Under the pieces are notes generated by a model. The model had not been told where the DNA came from. It ran no database searches and worked only from the letters and a program-made list of their open reading frames with translations. A DNA stretch of 64,000 nucleotides from positions 15,678,611 to 15,742,610 of the forward strand of contig NC_135228.1 of assembly GCF_052324685.1 (NCBI RefSeq), in the 5' to 3' direction. A program made the translations under genes and the position numbers. Positions 1 through 13,200 of the stretch are shown one piece after another. The stretch's first letter is position 1; every line of letters begins with the position of its first letter. This stretch comes from Brachyhypopomus gauderio. Lineage: Eukaryota; Chordata; Actinopteri; Gymnotiformes; Hypopomidae.

Positions 1-1621
1 GACACCAGAGTGTCCGAGTCAGCTCGGCTTCCATTCTTTATGTGGAAGCGCTCGGGCCCGTTCTCGACGGCCTTCGACGGCGCATGACATCATTGTTTGG
101 CAGCAGTAAATCTTTATTGCTGATCTTTAATTCCATTAACAGAGCCCGGCTGCGAACTTTGAACAAGAACACTTTGCTTCTTTATCTAGCACAGGCAAAG
201 CGGAGTGGTTCGGGCCATGGGATGAAGAGCCAGAGCCCTGCTTCCCTGCAGCTCAGTGGGACGTCTGGGACACGGCCGGCCATGCTGAGAATCCTAATGG
301 GCCCTGGGCCGATCCCTCACCAAGACAGAGGAAGCACCAGCGCCCCTTTAACCCACCACCCTATTTACATGCAGGAAATCTTCAGGGAGAGGCTTTTTAA
401 AGGGATCTGCAGTCACGAGCAAAAGTATTTATTGGGAAAGGTATTCAGCATAATCCCCTAGCACACAGGGCAGCGGAAACAGAATGCAAGAGGACTGTCC
501 ATGTGATGTAACCTAGGGCACAGTTACTCCATATAGCTGCAAGGTCCATGCTTGACATGCAAGCAGAAAATAAACATACCAGGAATGTAAGAAAACTGTC
601 CCAGCAGCAGTTCACTCACAGCTCCATCATTCCCTGGGCCATTATAAAAGATGCAAGTCTCTGGCTAATTACCTGCACGTCAGAGCAGTTGCTGATAATC
701 GTAATCATGCCGTTTGATAATACTGAACAGTGGCCTGAGCCTATTGAAGAAGAACCCAGTGTTCCATCATCTCCAACACACCGTGGTCAGATGTCTGCCA
801 GTGTTAAATGTCAACCAACAAGCCTCCACTATGAAGAACAGCAGAGGCATGTTGTGGGACCGAGGGAATCCAACCGTGCAATATGTCTATTTTTGTTTCT
901 ATAATGGAATCCAGTTGAGGCACAATTCTCCGTGCAAAACTGGATCGGGTGACTTAAGTGTGCTGAACATGAACTTGTAGTTATGGCAACAGCTTCATTT
1001 AGATGCAGCAGAAACATGTTGATGCTTAAAAGTCGGCTTTGAGGGAGTCCGGCTTTGTTCAGGCCCATGCGGTTTGGTTCAACACGAGGGGGAGCTGGTA
1101 CCATTTCAGACACCATGAAAAGTATTTCTCGACTTAATCTATCTGCTGTAATGTACAGCCCCAAAATGTAATAAGCACATGTGTGTATTAAGCAGAGGTG
1201 GGCTTATCTATCTAATTTCTACATGTTCATAACATGGGCAACGTCATGGATAAAGAGGATGGACTTGTCATCAAGACGCTGAATGTGCAAGTCCTTATCC
1301 TGTCTCTTCCTCAAAGAAAAGCGTCAAGATAAAAAAAATCCCTCCAATAAAACCATTTCAAAAGGCAGAAATGCCTGTTTTTTTGGGAGGGGGGGGGCAA
1401 CTGCTGGAAATACCAATTTCGCTTCACCATGTCTGAAGTGCTCATATGGGGTTGAGGAGATTAGGCCCACCACTACTTTGTGAAGCAGGCATAAAAGGTG
1501 TCTTGAATTTTTTTTCTTAAGTGGTTTTGCCTGAAAGACCGAGACAGACAAATAAGCAGTAAATTAAAGTGGGTCAGAGCATAAACTAACATTCACAGAA
1601 GAATAAATTGGTAGATGGAAC

Positions 1622-1679
<58 letters not shown>

Positions 1680-2560
1680 TGCACCAGCAACCATTCCATA
1701 AACTACATCCAACATCAAGATTGAGAAACACCCCAAAACATAAGCTTAAATGCTTGTATAAAACTGTTTATTCTGCAAATAATTTTGTGCATCAGCTGGA
1801 TTTCTGTTCAAGGCAAGCTCAAATGGTTAAATCAAGAGTTTTGAAAAACACCCAATAGACTATTTTTGGAAACAAAATATTATTAGATTTGTGTAAGTCC
1901 AGTCAATTGGGCTTAACTTGAGGTGCGTATTGGCAATTTGTGCCCAGACCACCGAGTATAACCTCATATATGAAGAACGACCACATATGAACAGTGATGC
2001 ACAAGACGCGTATTCATCAGACTAAAGAATCCATCATACGGAGTAGTTTAGATCCGTTATTAGACAGTAGCTTGTAGAAACGTACACAAAACGAAGTCGC
2101 CACCATACTTGTCTATAAGTATCTTATCGAACAACGTTATTCGAAGAGAAGAGAAGTATCTATTTCTAACGTTAATATGACACGCCTGAAAGTTGAACAC
2201 GGTGAGGCAGATGCGACTAGTTCGCCTATCTGGCTGTTTTTTAGCCAGCCAGCTAACCGGGTACCAAAAATAGACCCACCTTAAAAAAAATCACAGGCAC
2301 ACCCAAGATCCAGACACGGGAGTTGGGGCAATTAGCCTCCGAGGTCGTTACAATGTCGGCAAGCGCGTTACTGTGGCGAACCGGAGGCCAAGACGAACAG
2401 ACGAACACACACCCGGTCCGGGTTATATCTAGTTACTTTAACTAGCCCACTACACAACTAACTAGCTAGCATGCTAACGTAGCCTGCCAGATACGTACTG
2501 GTGGGCTGACACGTTAGCCAGCTAGCACGTACGGACAAACCGATGTGGCCGGGCGGTCTT
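1..2560. other. presumed first intron of the unidentified minus-strand gene; no coding exon seen
   Basis: Reading frames here are short and lack recognisable protein motifs. The stretch holds a (CA)n microsatellite near 1626-1676 and a short G-run near 1387. A minus-strand open stretch at 1-100 runs off the window edge but has no convincing acceptor or family resemblance, so it is not called. Confidence 0.4.
1626..1676. repeat. (CA)n microsatellite
   Basis: About 25 near-perfect CA dinucleotides, flanked by GCGC on the left and GTGTGC on the right. Confidence 0.95.
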
Positions 2561-2562
2561 AC

Positions 2563-2950
2563 CATTTTAAAAACAGGCCGAGGCGCGTCGCCCCGTTCAG
2601 CTGGTGCGGTCCGGTTCCGAACACGCACCCGGTTTGTTCTGTAACCAAGCGACGGGACCGAGACGCGTCAATATTTCCACATTCACACCCTGTCAAATTT
2701 TTTTTTTGCTCTAACGGCCTAGCCGCCATTTTGAGATATACGGCGCAAATTTTGTGTCTACATAGATAAGCGTTTTAACGACTTATTCCCCCCCAACGCC
2801 GAGAAGAAGACCCAGGTCTGATATTTCTTACCTTGTTAGGTGAGGTGTCGCTTATTTGCCGGGTTACGCAGCTGGACGAAAGGTAAAGCGAGTAGCTCTT
2901 ATCTCTCCCGCAACTCACTTCCGACTCTCGGGCTCGGTCAGCCCTGTTTC
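2563..2950 (-). promoter_or_regulatory. CpG-rich promoter and alternative untranslated first exons of an unidentified minus-strand gene
   Basis: On the minus strand two strong splice donors follow GC-rich sequence. One exon ends at 2832 (CAAG then GTAAGAAATA). A second ends at 2563 (AAAATG then GTAAGACC). A YY1-like GCCGCCATTTTG lies at about 2721-2732 between them. CpG density is high from 2340 to 3010 and falls away outside. This fits a housekeeping promoter with alternative first exons whose coding exons lie to the left, outside the window. No coding exon was recognised in 1-2500. The second donor directly follows an ATG, so translation could start at the last codon of that exon. The gene is not identified. 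In human, CLUH faces PAFAH1B1 tail to tail, which does not match this orientation. Confidence 0.5.
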
Positions 2951-4218
2951 TCCTCCTTGATTACTGCACCGCTGACGGACACGCGCATCATGTGTCGACG
3001 AGCGCGCCCGCCTTAAGAAGCCCAACTCAACAAAAAAAATGTTATCACTGAAAAATATTTTGATTACGCCTTAAAATGAATAGATATGTTTAACTTAAAT
3101 GGGTAAGTGGATTAAATGGATTTGTTGGAAGGTTATTCTTTAAAAAAAGAAGAAGAAGAATGCTACATGCTTCACTGTAATAAAGTGTGAATAGCCTCTC
3201 ACCGATTCTGTGTCTGTTGGCCTATTACACACAGATAGTGTAAATGTGCTGCAGCTCATTGTTAATTAAAGGTGATGGATCTTCACATCAGATGTGCTCA
3301 ACACCCTATACTGGCTTTTTTGCCCATGTTTGTGGGAGATGGGAGAACTTCTTGCACTAACTCCATTACACCTGCCCCACACCTCCACATGTCTAGCCTT
3401 AGGCTATAGTGACCTGTGCTGCAATACAAGGAGTGGCATGAACCAAAGGTCTCCCAAGCTCCATTGTTGAGGAGCTACATGTAAGCCAGATGGTAAGCTT
3501 GAACCAGCAGGCAGCATGGGCAAGATTGGAACAGGTGCTGTATGAGACGATTTCCAGGTGCTAGTTGGGGAAGTCTGAGCCACATAAGTGCAGTCCATTT
3601 ATGACATCATTCCAAGTCCTCTTCAGCCAGGGAAAGGTTGTCTCACCAGCATGTCCATAGTGCTTCAGGTAAGGAACACTGGGGCACAGTGTTCTTAGCT
3701 GCTACCCTAAGGCAATGGGTGAAGGTTGTTACCATTGGAGGCATAATGAGGTGCTGAAATTGAATGCTAACACCATCTGCATCAAAGAACATGTCAAGCA
3801 CCTCCAACCTTCAAAGCAGACAGTGGCATTCATCCGAACAAGAGAGAAATCACAGCTAAAGGCCCCAGCAGGGCTTTTCTTTAACATGACTGACAGAAGA
3901 GTATCATTCAGAGGAATTGTAGAGAACATCACAGAGATCACCCATGAAATCTAATATTTTGCCAGAAATCTTGCCAAAATACCCAATGACCCCAGGTAAC
4001 ATCACTGCTGAATCAAATGCATGGATACATGTATTTTTAAAATCTAATTGCATATGAATGTATCTTTAACCTAATGGAAAGGATTGCTATATTAAAGTAA
4101 TGTAATCTGATAACTGTGTTACTTTTGGATGACTTTTTAACCCATTAACTGCTAATTTTGGAACATTGGTTCTTACAGTGCCAGCTAGTATATGACCAAC
4201 AGTACATTCCCATGCTCA

Positions 4219-4450
4219 AGACCTGGCAAAGCAAGTTTATTTATAGGCCTATAGCACCTTTCATACACAATGGTAATCCAAAGCTATTCACACAGAAAAG
4301 CTTATTGCAACCCAGTATCTATCACCTATGGGAGTTTTTTGGCAAGAAAAATAATTAAAATGTTACATGATTTAATAAAATGTAAAATGAAATAACAGAA
4401 ATGAAGAAAAATTAAAAAGTGTTTAAAGAAATTAAATGAAATATTAAGAG
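4219..4450 (+). repeat. interspersed repeat remnant (fish 'TTTATTTATA...AGCACCTTTCATACACAATGG' type)
   Basis: The stretch from 4228 resembles a repeat common in fish genomes, in which a TTTATTTATATAGCAC-like string is followed by CATACACA, TAATTCAAAG and then A-rich sequence. Here it is diverged and runs into A-rich DNA. I am working from remembered consensus shape, so the family (LINE 3' tail or MITE) is not named. Confidence 0.4.
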
Positions 4451-4982
4451 AAATTAAGATTAGAATGAAAAATAAAATAAATATTTATGTATATTAAGAA
4501 TGAAAGAAAATACATTATTATAATAAATAAATACATAAATATATCTATAAAACTAGAAATTAATGTGTTGCTTAAATGCAATGTCATGGTCGAGGTAACT
4601 GAAAAGATTAAAGAAAAGCACTTACTATGTGTCCAAGACCTTAAATGCAGGTTGAAATGTAAAGCTTTTAACTTAATAAAGTCATGACACTCATAGCAAA
4701 GCAGTGTTTGTTGCATTTCCTGTGGCACTTCACCTAAGATTGGCTGAAGCATATTTTTTCTATATATTTCAACATATAAACAATTCAGGACTTTAGTAGA
4801 ACTTTAGTAAAACCATATTTAATAGACTGAGATAGGGGAAAATGCATAAATACTATTAATAAGGAATAATGACCAGCGGTATTAAAATCTGTAAAATCTT
4901 TCTAGTAAAAAACAAAATAAAAATGTGATCAACTAAACAAAATTAACCCAGAGTGTACTCGAAGTAGAAGACAGATGTACAT

Positions 4983-5007
4983 GTGTGTGTGTGTGTGTGT
5001 GTGTGTG
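4983..5007. repeat. (GT)n microsatellite
   Basis: About a dozen GT units in an AT-rich intergenic setting. Confidence 0.9.
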
Positions 5008-5966
5008 CCATATGTTGTGTTCCTGCCTTTTGGGTTTTTGCTTCATTCCCTTGCAATATGTGATTGGAAATGTGAATTTTTTAGATCTTTCTGGTGTGAT
5101 TTGTGCCTTTCTTTCATTTAAAGATGTGACAAGAGTGTAAGGACTGGCCATATTGTAGTAAAGGGCCTTATCCGCATTGCTGGTACATAGTTATATTCAT
5201 GTTGCACAACTTCATATTTACAGGTTGTTTGACCTTGTTGTTGGCCAGACAAGATTGTTTCAAAAGTGGCAGGTTATTGGGTTTGGATAAGTAATCCAAA
5301 TGTAATGGAATGTAATCAGATTGTTATCAGTAATCTGTACTGCACCAGTAATCAAATCCAATCATTGCTCGTAAATGGTTAATCGGTTGCATCAGTGTTT
5401 ATTTATATTAGTACTTTTCACAAAACATTTTACACAATGCAGTTAATAACATGTTCAGGTCTTTGTCCTATTATAGGCAAACTCACTGCGCCATGCAAAT
5501 TAATCCAAATGAATACTGTATATTCCAAAAAGAGTTCACAGTAAAGTATATAATAACACAAACTGATATATTTTTGACAATATCTGAAAGTTAGTAATTC
5601 ATTATTAGTTATATTAGAATGTTATTTAGTTATATCCAACTTTAAAACATTCCAATATTTCCTTTACTTGCCTTTTCTAGGTTTTTAAAGGCATAAGTAA
5701 AACCACAGCAGTTAATTTTCCATGTACTGTACAAACATGTAACCAAAACACTTGCAGTTATTCAGTTAATCCAAGTTAATTTCTCCCCTCGTGTTTTTTG
5801 TCCATAAGCAGACCAGATCCTTTCCCTTCTTAACATCATTATCACTTTTACTTCTCTTCACTAATACAATGAATTTATGTTCAACAATGAATATTGGTTA
5901 TCCAACACTATATGAGAAGATAATTGTGCTCCTGCAATTGGTAATTGACGAAGAGTCCCTTTGTAT

Positions 5967-8900
5967 TTAGGTCGCTGTTTCATGGGTGTTGGCTGAGAGA
6001 GTTTGAAGGTCCTCGTTGCTTGAGTGATAAAGAGATGGAGGCCAAACGATCATTCACATATGGGAGACCAGGAGAAGGGATAAAAAACCAAAAGGGAGAA
6101 GCCAGGATGCAGAAGAGAAGGATTACAAGCAACCACAATTTAATCCAACCATGTGTATACTGTAAATCCCTGTTTTCTGGTCTATGTTTTGTTCAGTATA
6201 GCTTACCTGATGGGTATCAGGACAATGCCAGTCACGAGATTTAGCTGCTCCATAACCCAGAGACGGCTTGGGGCAATCAGCTTCAGAGAATAACAAATGC
6301 AGAGTAGACAAATGCATCGTAAATGAACAGGTCGAGACATACACATACATTGCAAATGTGTGTATACAACACCCATTGGGTGGTACACATGCACACGTGG
6401 GGTGGTACTCACTTTGAGAGAAGCAGTACTAGCCTCTGAGCTCTGTTTGCAGATCATATTCATGGTCCTCTGCAGAACCACCGCCTGATTTGTGAGGTGT
6501 TTCAGGTACTCTGAGCTCTCGCACGTCTTCTGATGAGACACTCCAACCTATAGTAAACAAAAATCATTTTTCAGATGCCATTTTATGTTTGTCATAATAT
6601 TCTCAAAATCTCAAAACTTACAAATATGAATCTTGAGGCTGGTGTTTGGTAAACCGTTTTGCTTTGTTACCCTGGGATTCAAATGTTTTTACACAAGCGT
6701 CTTCACTCAGTGGAAGCTTTTAAGGGTTAGACTCCTTGAAACAACTCAAGCAGGGAAATGTATTTTATGCTTTCCAGCTAGTAATGAATCACTTCATACA
6801 GTGGGGAAATTAAGTATTTAGTCAGTCACCAATTGTGCAAGTTCTCCCACTTAAAAAGATGAGAGAGGCCGGTAATTGACATCATAGGTAGACCTCAACT
6901 ATGAGAGACAAAATGTGAAAAAAAATTGAGAAAATCATTTTGTCTGACTTTTAAAGAACTTATTTGCAAATAATGGTGGAAAATAAGTATTTGGTCACCT
7001 ACAAACAAGCAAGATTTCTGGCTGTCACAGACCTGTAACTTCGTTTTTAAGAGGCTCCTCTTTCCCCCACTCATTACCTGTATTAATGGCACCTGTTTGA
7101 AGTCGTTAACAGTATAAAAGACACCTGCCCACAACCTCAAACAGTCACACTCCAAACTCCACTATGGTGAAGACGAAAGAGCTGTCGGAGGACACCAGAA
7201 ACCGAATTGTAGACCTGCACCAGGCTGGGAAGACTGAATCTGCAATAGGCAAGCAGCTTGGTGTGAAGAAATCTACTGTGGGAGCAATAATCAGAAAATG
7301 GAAGACCTACAAGACCACTACTAATCTCCCTCGATCTGGGGCTCCACGCATGATCTCAGCCCGTGGGGTAAAAATGATCACAAGAACGGTGAGGAAAAAT
7401 CCCAGAACCACAAGGGGGGATCTAGTGAATGACCTGCAGAAAGCTGGCACCAACGTTACAAAGGCTACCATCAGCAACACACTATGACGCCAGGGACTCA
7501 GATCTTGCAGTGCCAGACGTGTCCCCCTGCTTAAGCTAGTCCATATCCAGGCACGTCTGAAGTTTGCTAGAGAGCATTTGGATGTTCCATAAGAGTATTG
7601 GGAGAATGTCATATGGTCAGATGAAACCAAAGTAGAACTATTTGGTAAAAACACAACTCGTCGTGTTTGGAGGACAGTGAATGCTGAGTTGCATCCAAAG
7701 AACACCATACCAACTGTGAAGCATGGGGGTGGCAACATCATGCTTTGGGGCTGTTTCTCTGCAAAGGGACCAGGACGACTGGTCTGTGTACGTGAAAGAA
7801 TGAATGGGGCCATGTATTGTGAGATTTTGGGTGCAAACCTCCTTCCATCAGCAAGGGCAATGAAGATGAAACGTGGCTGGGTCTTTCAGCATGATAATGA
7901 TCCCAAGCACACTGCCAGGGCAACAAAGGAGTGGCTTCGTAAGAAACATTTCAAAGTCCTGGAGTGGCCTAGCCAGTCTCCCGATCTCAACCCCATCGAA
8001 AACCTTTGGAGGGAGTTAAAAGTCCGTGTTGCCTGCTGACAGCCCCAAAACATCACTGCTCTAGAGGAGATCTGCATGGAGGAATGGGCCAACATACCAG
8101 CAACAGTGTGTGCCAACCTTATGAAGACTTACAGAAAACGTTTGACCTCTGTCATTGCCAACAGAGGATATACAACAAAGTATTGAGATGAACTTTTGTT
8201 ATTGACCAAATACTTATTTTCCACCATTATTTGCAAATAAGTTCTTTAAAAGTCAGACAAAATGATTTTCTCAATTTTTTTTTTTCACATTTTGTCTCTC
8301 ATAGTTGAGGTCTACCTGTGATGTCAATTACAGGCCTCTCATCTTTTTAAGTGGGAGAACTTGCACAATTGGTGACTGACTAAATACTTATTTTCCCCAC
8401 TGTACATGGGAATGCATCTTGTCTGTTTTGTGTGATCACCTGGCTCCTGTAGATCTTGTAGCGTTCCTTCTCATGCCTGAGAGCTGAACGGAACTCCCCT
8501 TTGCTCTCAAACACCTTTGCCATCAAGTGGTGACTGTAAAGGACAGCGAGAGGTGAAGCTTTAGTTGGAGCTGAACAACGCATCAGTGGCATCTTTATTC
8601 AATAATTTTTATACATATTGTCCATCTGTTACGTGCAATTGCTAACATGTTTACATTGGTTTGTGCCTCACCTCTGCGCCAGTTTAAGAGAAGCAGGCCC
8701 CTGGTATTTGGAGGTCAAGGCCAGGGCATTCCCCAGGAACCTTAGGGCGAGGTCACACTCCATCATACAATACAGCATGAGGCCGATCTTACTCTGAACG
8801 GGGAGAGAGTACTTTGAAACAGTGGTAAGCTGAAACAGCTAAGCAAAACCTGGGCCTCACATTCACACACTGACAATGACTAGAGCTGACATACAGTTAT

Positions 8901-10244
8901 GTGCAAATGGAGGAAAATGATTACTTGCTATGTATTGTTAAATCAATTTGCATTTCATGCTTTGATTTCAGCCCTGCTACATTTGTTAAAAATAATTTCC
9001 TACACATTTCTAAAGAAACTGTCCATTCTTCAGCCACCAGAAACATTTCTGGACAGAATCACAACCAGCTAAGAAGTTGTAATTTAATATTAAGCTTAAT
9101 CTGAATCTTAAATCTGGAAAACCTGCTCTTATTTATTGTGCAGAGATTGACACTTAAGATCACTCAGGCTTTACACACGTCCAGTAGGGCCATTTCTGGG
9201 TGGTCCTCTCCACACACCAGCAGCATGAGATAACGGGCACGGTACAGCAGCCTCACGCCAGTGGCCGTCTGCTCCCCAGCAAAACTGTAGAGGCCCAGGA
9301 GCTTCTATAAATGGACAACGATGGGAATTAATATTATTTACATGCAACTACAAACCCCATACTTCAAAAAAGAGCTCTGCAGTACTCACATACTCCCTTA
9401 TGGTATTAGGATGATCTATTCCCAACACTCTCTCACTGATCAGTACAGCCCTCTGCTGGTGACTTAGTGCCTAGCAGGGAAAACACATGCAAACCAGCAA
9501 TGGGTTAAATCGCCAAACCATGTGTGCCTGGAGGTGCGAGGTTGTAGACTCCACAGATAACCCATAACTGCAGCCTGGGGACAGGCAGTAGAGCACACAC
9601 ACACAGACACACACACACAGACACACACACACCTCGGCATATTCGCCCAGGATGTAGTGAATGCGTCCCAGCAGGCGCAAGCAGGTGCAGACATCGTGGT
9701 GCAGGGCGCCATACACATTAGTGAAGAGGCCCAGGGCCTGGCTGATTAGCTCACTACCCTCCTTCAGGCTACCTGAGCACATGTGTAGACAAAGGATTGT
9801 ATGTAGTATGTAGCAAAATTGTCATTTGCTAATGTTAAACATGTTTCTGTCAAGTAATGTATCTAAACATATAAGAATACTGATATCTCCATTTTTCACT
9901 CATGAAACAAATGCAATTAAATGTGATGCACAGATTATACGAATAATCCGATTTTGGATTTTGGTATGCGTAAGCCCATGGAGTGTGTAGTAAATGTGAG
10001 CTCCTCCACTTACCTTGCTGGACCTTCACCTGCCCGCATTGCAGGAGACAGAGGCCATCGCTGGCCTTTGGGCTGATGTGCTTCAGTACTGGAAAAATAT
10101 TGAGGATGTCCTCTTCGGTGAAGACCGGTTTGTGTTTTGCATCAAAGTGGTATTCTCTGATAAGGATCTGAATGGGGGGGGGGGACAAAATGGTTCACGT
10201 GTTGTGAGTGTATGTGTGTGTGTGTATGTGTGTGTGTGTGTGTA

Positions 10245-10285
<41 letters not shown>

Positions 10286-13200
10286 TGGGAGGCGCATTGG
10301 GGTAGCAACAGATGTAGAGGAGTGTTCCCATGCTGCCAGAGAAGGAATATTACCTGTCAGCGTATCTTGCTGGTAAGATGAATGGCAGACAGATGCTGTA
10401 TTACCTGGACTCCAGTTTTGATGGAGAGCTCTCTGAGCAGGGTCATTCTGTGTAGACCGCACTTGCCCACTGCCTGCTTGACGCTGCCACTACCAGACAC
10501 AGACGAGACATCACGTCTAAGTCAGTAACAAATGAACCAAGCATGACAATTACATAGATGTAGAGGGCAGAGTGCCCAGGCAATCAATATACGTATTAGA
10601 GGGACTGTAGATCAAAACAGGTCTAGACAATATGACGTTATTAGAAAGAGGGGATATCACCCAACATATTATCTAACCTCGTGAAGACACACTACTTTAT
10701 GAGCGTACACTCACGAGCTACCTGAGCTCATAGGTTTTAAAACGGTGTCAATCCAGCTCTCACCACGGCAGGCAGTAATGGTAGTATTCCATTGCCTCAG
10801 CCTGGATGACTCTCCAGAGCTCACTGGAGGTCATGACAGCCCACGTGGTCATGGCTCCGCCCACAGAGCCTCGACTCCGCCTCCGCCGGTTCCTACGTTT
10901 GGCTGCTAGCCCGTCGACCTGCTGTGGACCCTGCTCATCAGGCGGAGAGCTGAGGAAGCAGTTGAGGAAATGGCTGACTGAGGCAGAGAGGGCAGATGGC
11001 TCCACCGCCTGACAGAAGAATATGCAAAAGTGATATTACCGCACTAAGGTCAGAAATGCCTGAAAGGCACGGCAAAAACAACCGCAAACCAAAGTTAAAC
11101 AGGTACATAAAACGGTGCATTGGCCATTATGGATCTCAGGACAAGAATCGTTGAACAGCTTGGATACTTACTAATAAGTATGTCCTGAACAGATGCTTTG
11201 TGCATCGAGTAATAAGCTCACAAAGTGCAGTTCTCTGTAAGAAGATAATCATGAGATCACTGTTATTTTGAGATAACATATATGCCATGAAAACATTCCA
11301 TGAGTCATAATGAAGGTGCACACATTGGTGACACGCTCACATAAATGTGATCCAGTCTGAGTTTCTGGGGCGACTTCTCAATACACTCCAGCACTGTGCC
11401 CAGGTATCGCACATTAATGCCACATTGGTGCAGGGCCTCAGTCAGTGTGACGCCATCCATGGGCATCGAGGTGTGATCAAGACAGCTCTGAATCTGCATG
11501 AACACATGAGGATCCAGGAAGTATCCCACTCAGGTCAGACCAAACACGTTCCAAACAAACATTATTTATGTCTAACGTATGGTGGATTTCAGTATAGATG
11601 ATCACTGGTGAAGAATGCACAATGAATTCTTGTGCAGTTCAGACCAAATTAAAATACTCACTAAGGCAGGAATTTGGTTGGAAACCAGAAAGGCTGCAGC
11701 ATCTTTTAAAAGCTGTTTCTGTTCCTGAATGTCCTTTGAGCTTTCCTTTGGAAAACGTACACCTGGAAAATTAATATATTATGGAACTTGATATATACAT
11801 ATAGACATTTATTCTTGTTTTATCCAAATGTCATTTGACCCTCAAAAAAGAATTCAATATTTTCATGTATATATATAGCACATTTACATTTACATTTACA
11901 TATAATATAATTACCTGAAAATTGTTAAATTCTTTTGATGAATTTTTTGATATATATACATTATGCTTTGTGATTTGGGTTGATACTGGTCATGTTTTAT
12001 GATTTTTGTTATTTTAATACATTTGTGCTTCAGTTGACTGTACAACAGGAAACATTCTATCATCAGCTACATACTAACTAACGCACCTGGTGAGAAGATG
12101 TTAGGGTTGAAGAAAATGTCAGCATTTCTGATGGAAGAAGACATAAGATGAAATTACCCTCTCAGCAAATTATCACAAGATGTGTCATATAATATGTATG
12201 TATCAAAGATATTACCTGTGCTTCACAAATGCTTCAGTTAGCTCTTGCCTCAAATAAGCTAAGCGATGTGGGTGTTGCTGTGGGAAACCTAGCTGCTGGC
12301 ACTCAGGGTTTAGCTCCTCCCCTTCCACTGGCAGGAAGTTGAGGTCTGGCGGGAATGTGAAGAGCAGGTCCAGAATATAGTGCCGGCCGTCATTACCCAC
12401 AATGCCTTTGCACTGTACCGAGGAGCACAACTCTACGGCCGTGTCGTCTTCATTAAGCACATGGTGGCGTTGCACTCGCAGCTGTTTGCTGGGCTTCTCC
12501 AATAGCTTCACATACCTTGGGGTGTTTAGGGAGTTATCATTATTATGTCTTTTCAAGACAAATAGTTTTCATTCATAACTTTAGTCCCTCAACCCTACAA
12601 GTGCTGAGTAGGCCTATATGTAAGAATTTCCTCAAGACTGATGGAGAAGCATCATAGATGGTAAGAGAACACCAAGATGCCACAAAGCTGTCATCAAAGT
12701 AAAGGGTGACAATCTAAGGCAGGTCTTAGTATACTAAATCTAAGACAGTCAGTGTTTATCAACATGATCATCAAGTTAGATGAACCGACGTACTTTTCAT
12801 TAGAGACAACGGTCTTTCCAAAGTCAGTGGAGCCGTAGGTCAGGGTCTGCTCCTGCCCACACTCTAGGATGCCTGGGACGATGGACTGGGCAGTGACGCG
12901 GTGCCCTCGGTAGTCCACCACCACAATGCCCAGCACATACAGGCCCTCGGCATCCACCGCGCCGTATGCCCTCACGCCGCTCAGGTCGACGGCCGAGGCC
13001 ACGTGAGCCGCTGCGTCGCCGCCCAGCTCCTCCCGCGTGTCGGAGCCCAGGCTGAACAAGATGCCGTTCCAGATGAACATCTGATTGTTCGGTTCTTCGC
13101 CGAGGTTGACAGGCATCACGTCGCCATCGACCACCGCCACGGCGCCTTTTGTGGCAATGCTCACAAAGTCACTGTTAGCCTAGGGAGAGACAGTGAGGGG

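Larger units (their letters stand above)
4096..5342. repeat. possible decayed DNA transposon bounded by diverged inverted repeats
   Basis: The segment at 4100-4150 (GTAATCTGATAAC..GTTACTTTTGGAT..TTTTTAACCC) reappears in reverse complement at about 5280-5340 (CAATCTGATTACATT..CATTTGGATTACTT..AAACCC). I judge similarity by eye at around 70%. The interior is AT-rich and contains no transposase frame. A non-autonomous element is possible. Two independent inverted copies of one short repeat would look the same. Confidence 0.3.
2950..5966. other. intergenic region and 3' flank of the CLUH-family gene
   Basis: No coding exon was recognised. The 3' UTR of the minus-strand CLUH gene must lie just left of 5967. 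A minus-strand AATAAA (plus TTTATT) occurs at about 5397-5402, which could be its poly(A) signal, but no signal is certain. The rest is AT-rich with repeat remnants listed separately. Confidence 0.5.

Noticed and set aside
42-461. Plus-strand 139-codon open frame at the left edge
   Set aside because: No recognisable motif, no Kozak or splice support, and composition like intronic DNA.
2563-2732. Minus-strand ATG at the YY1-like site opening MAARPLEQKKNLTGCECGNI
   Set aside because: Short frame in a first-exon region with no family resemblance; treated as untranslated.
10015-10331. Overlapping open frames across the (TG)n tract near 10200
   Set aside because: Shadows of the cluh exon at 10167-10014 extended by repeat translation.
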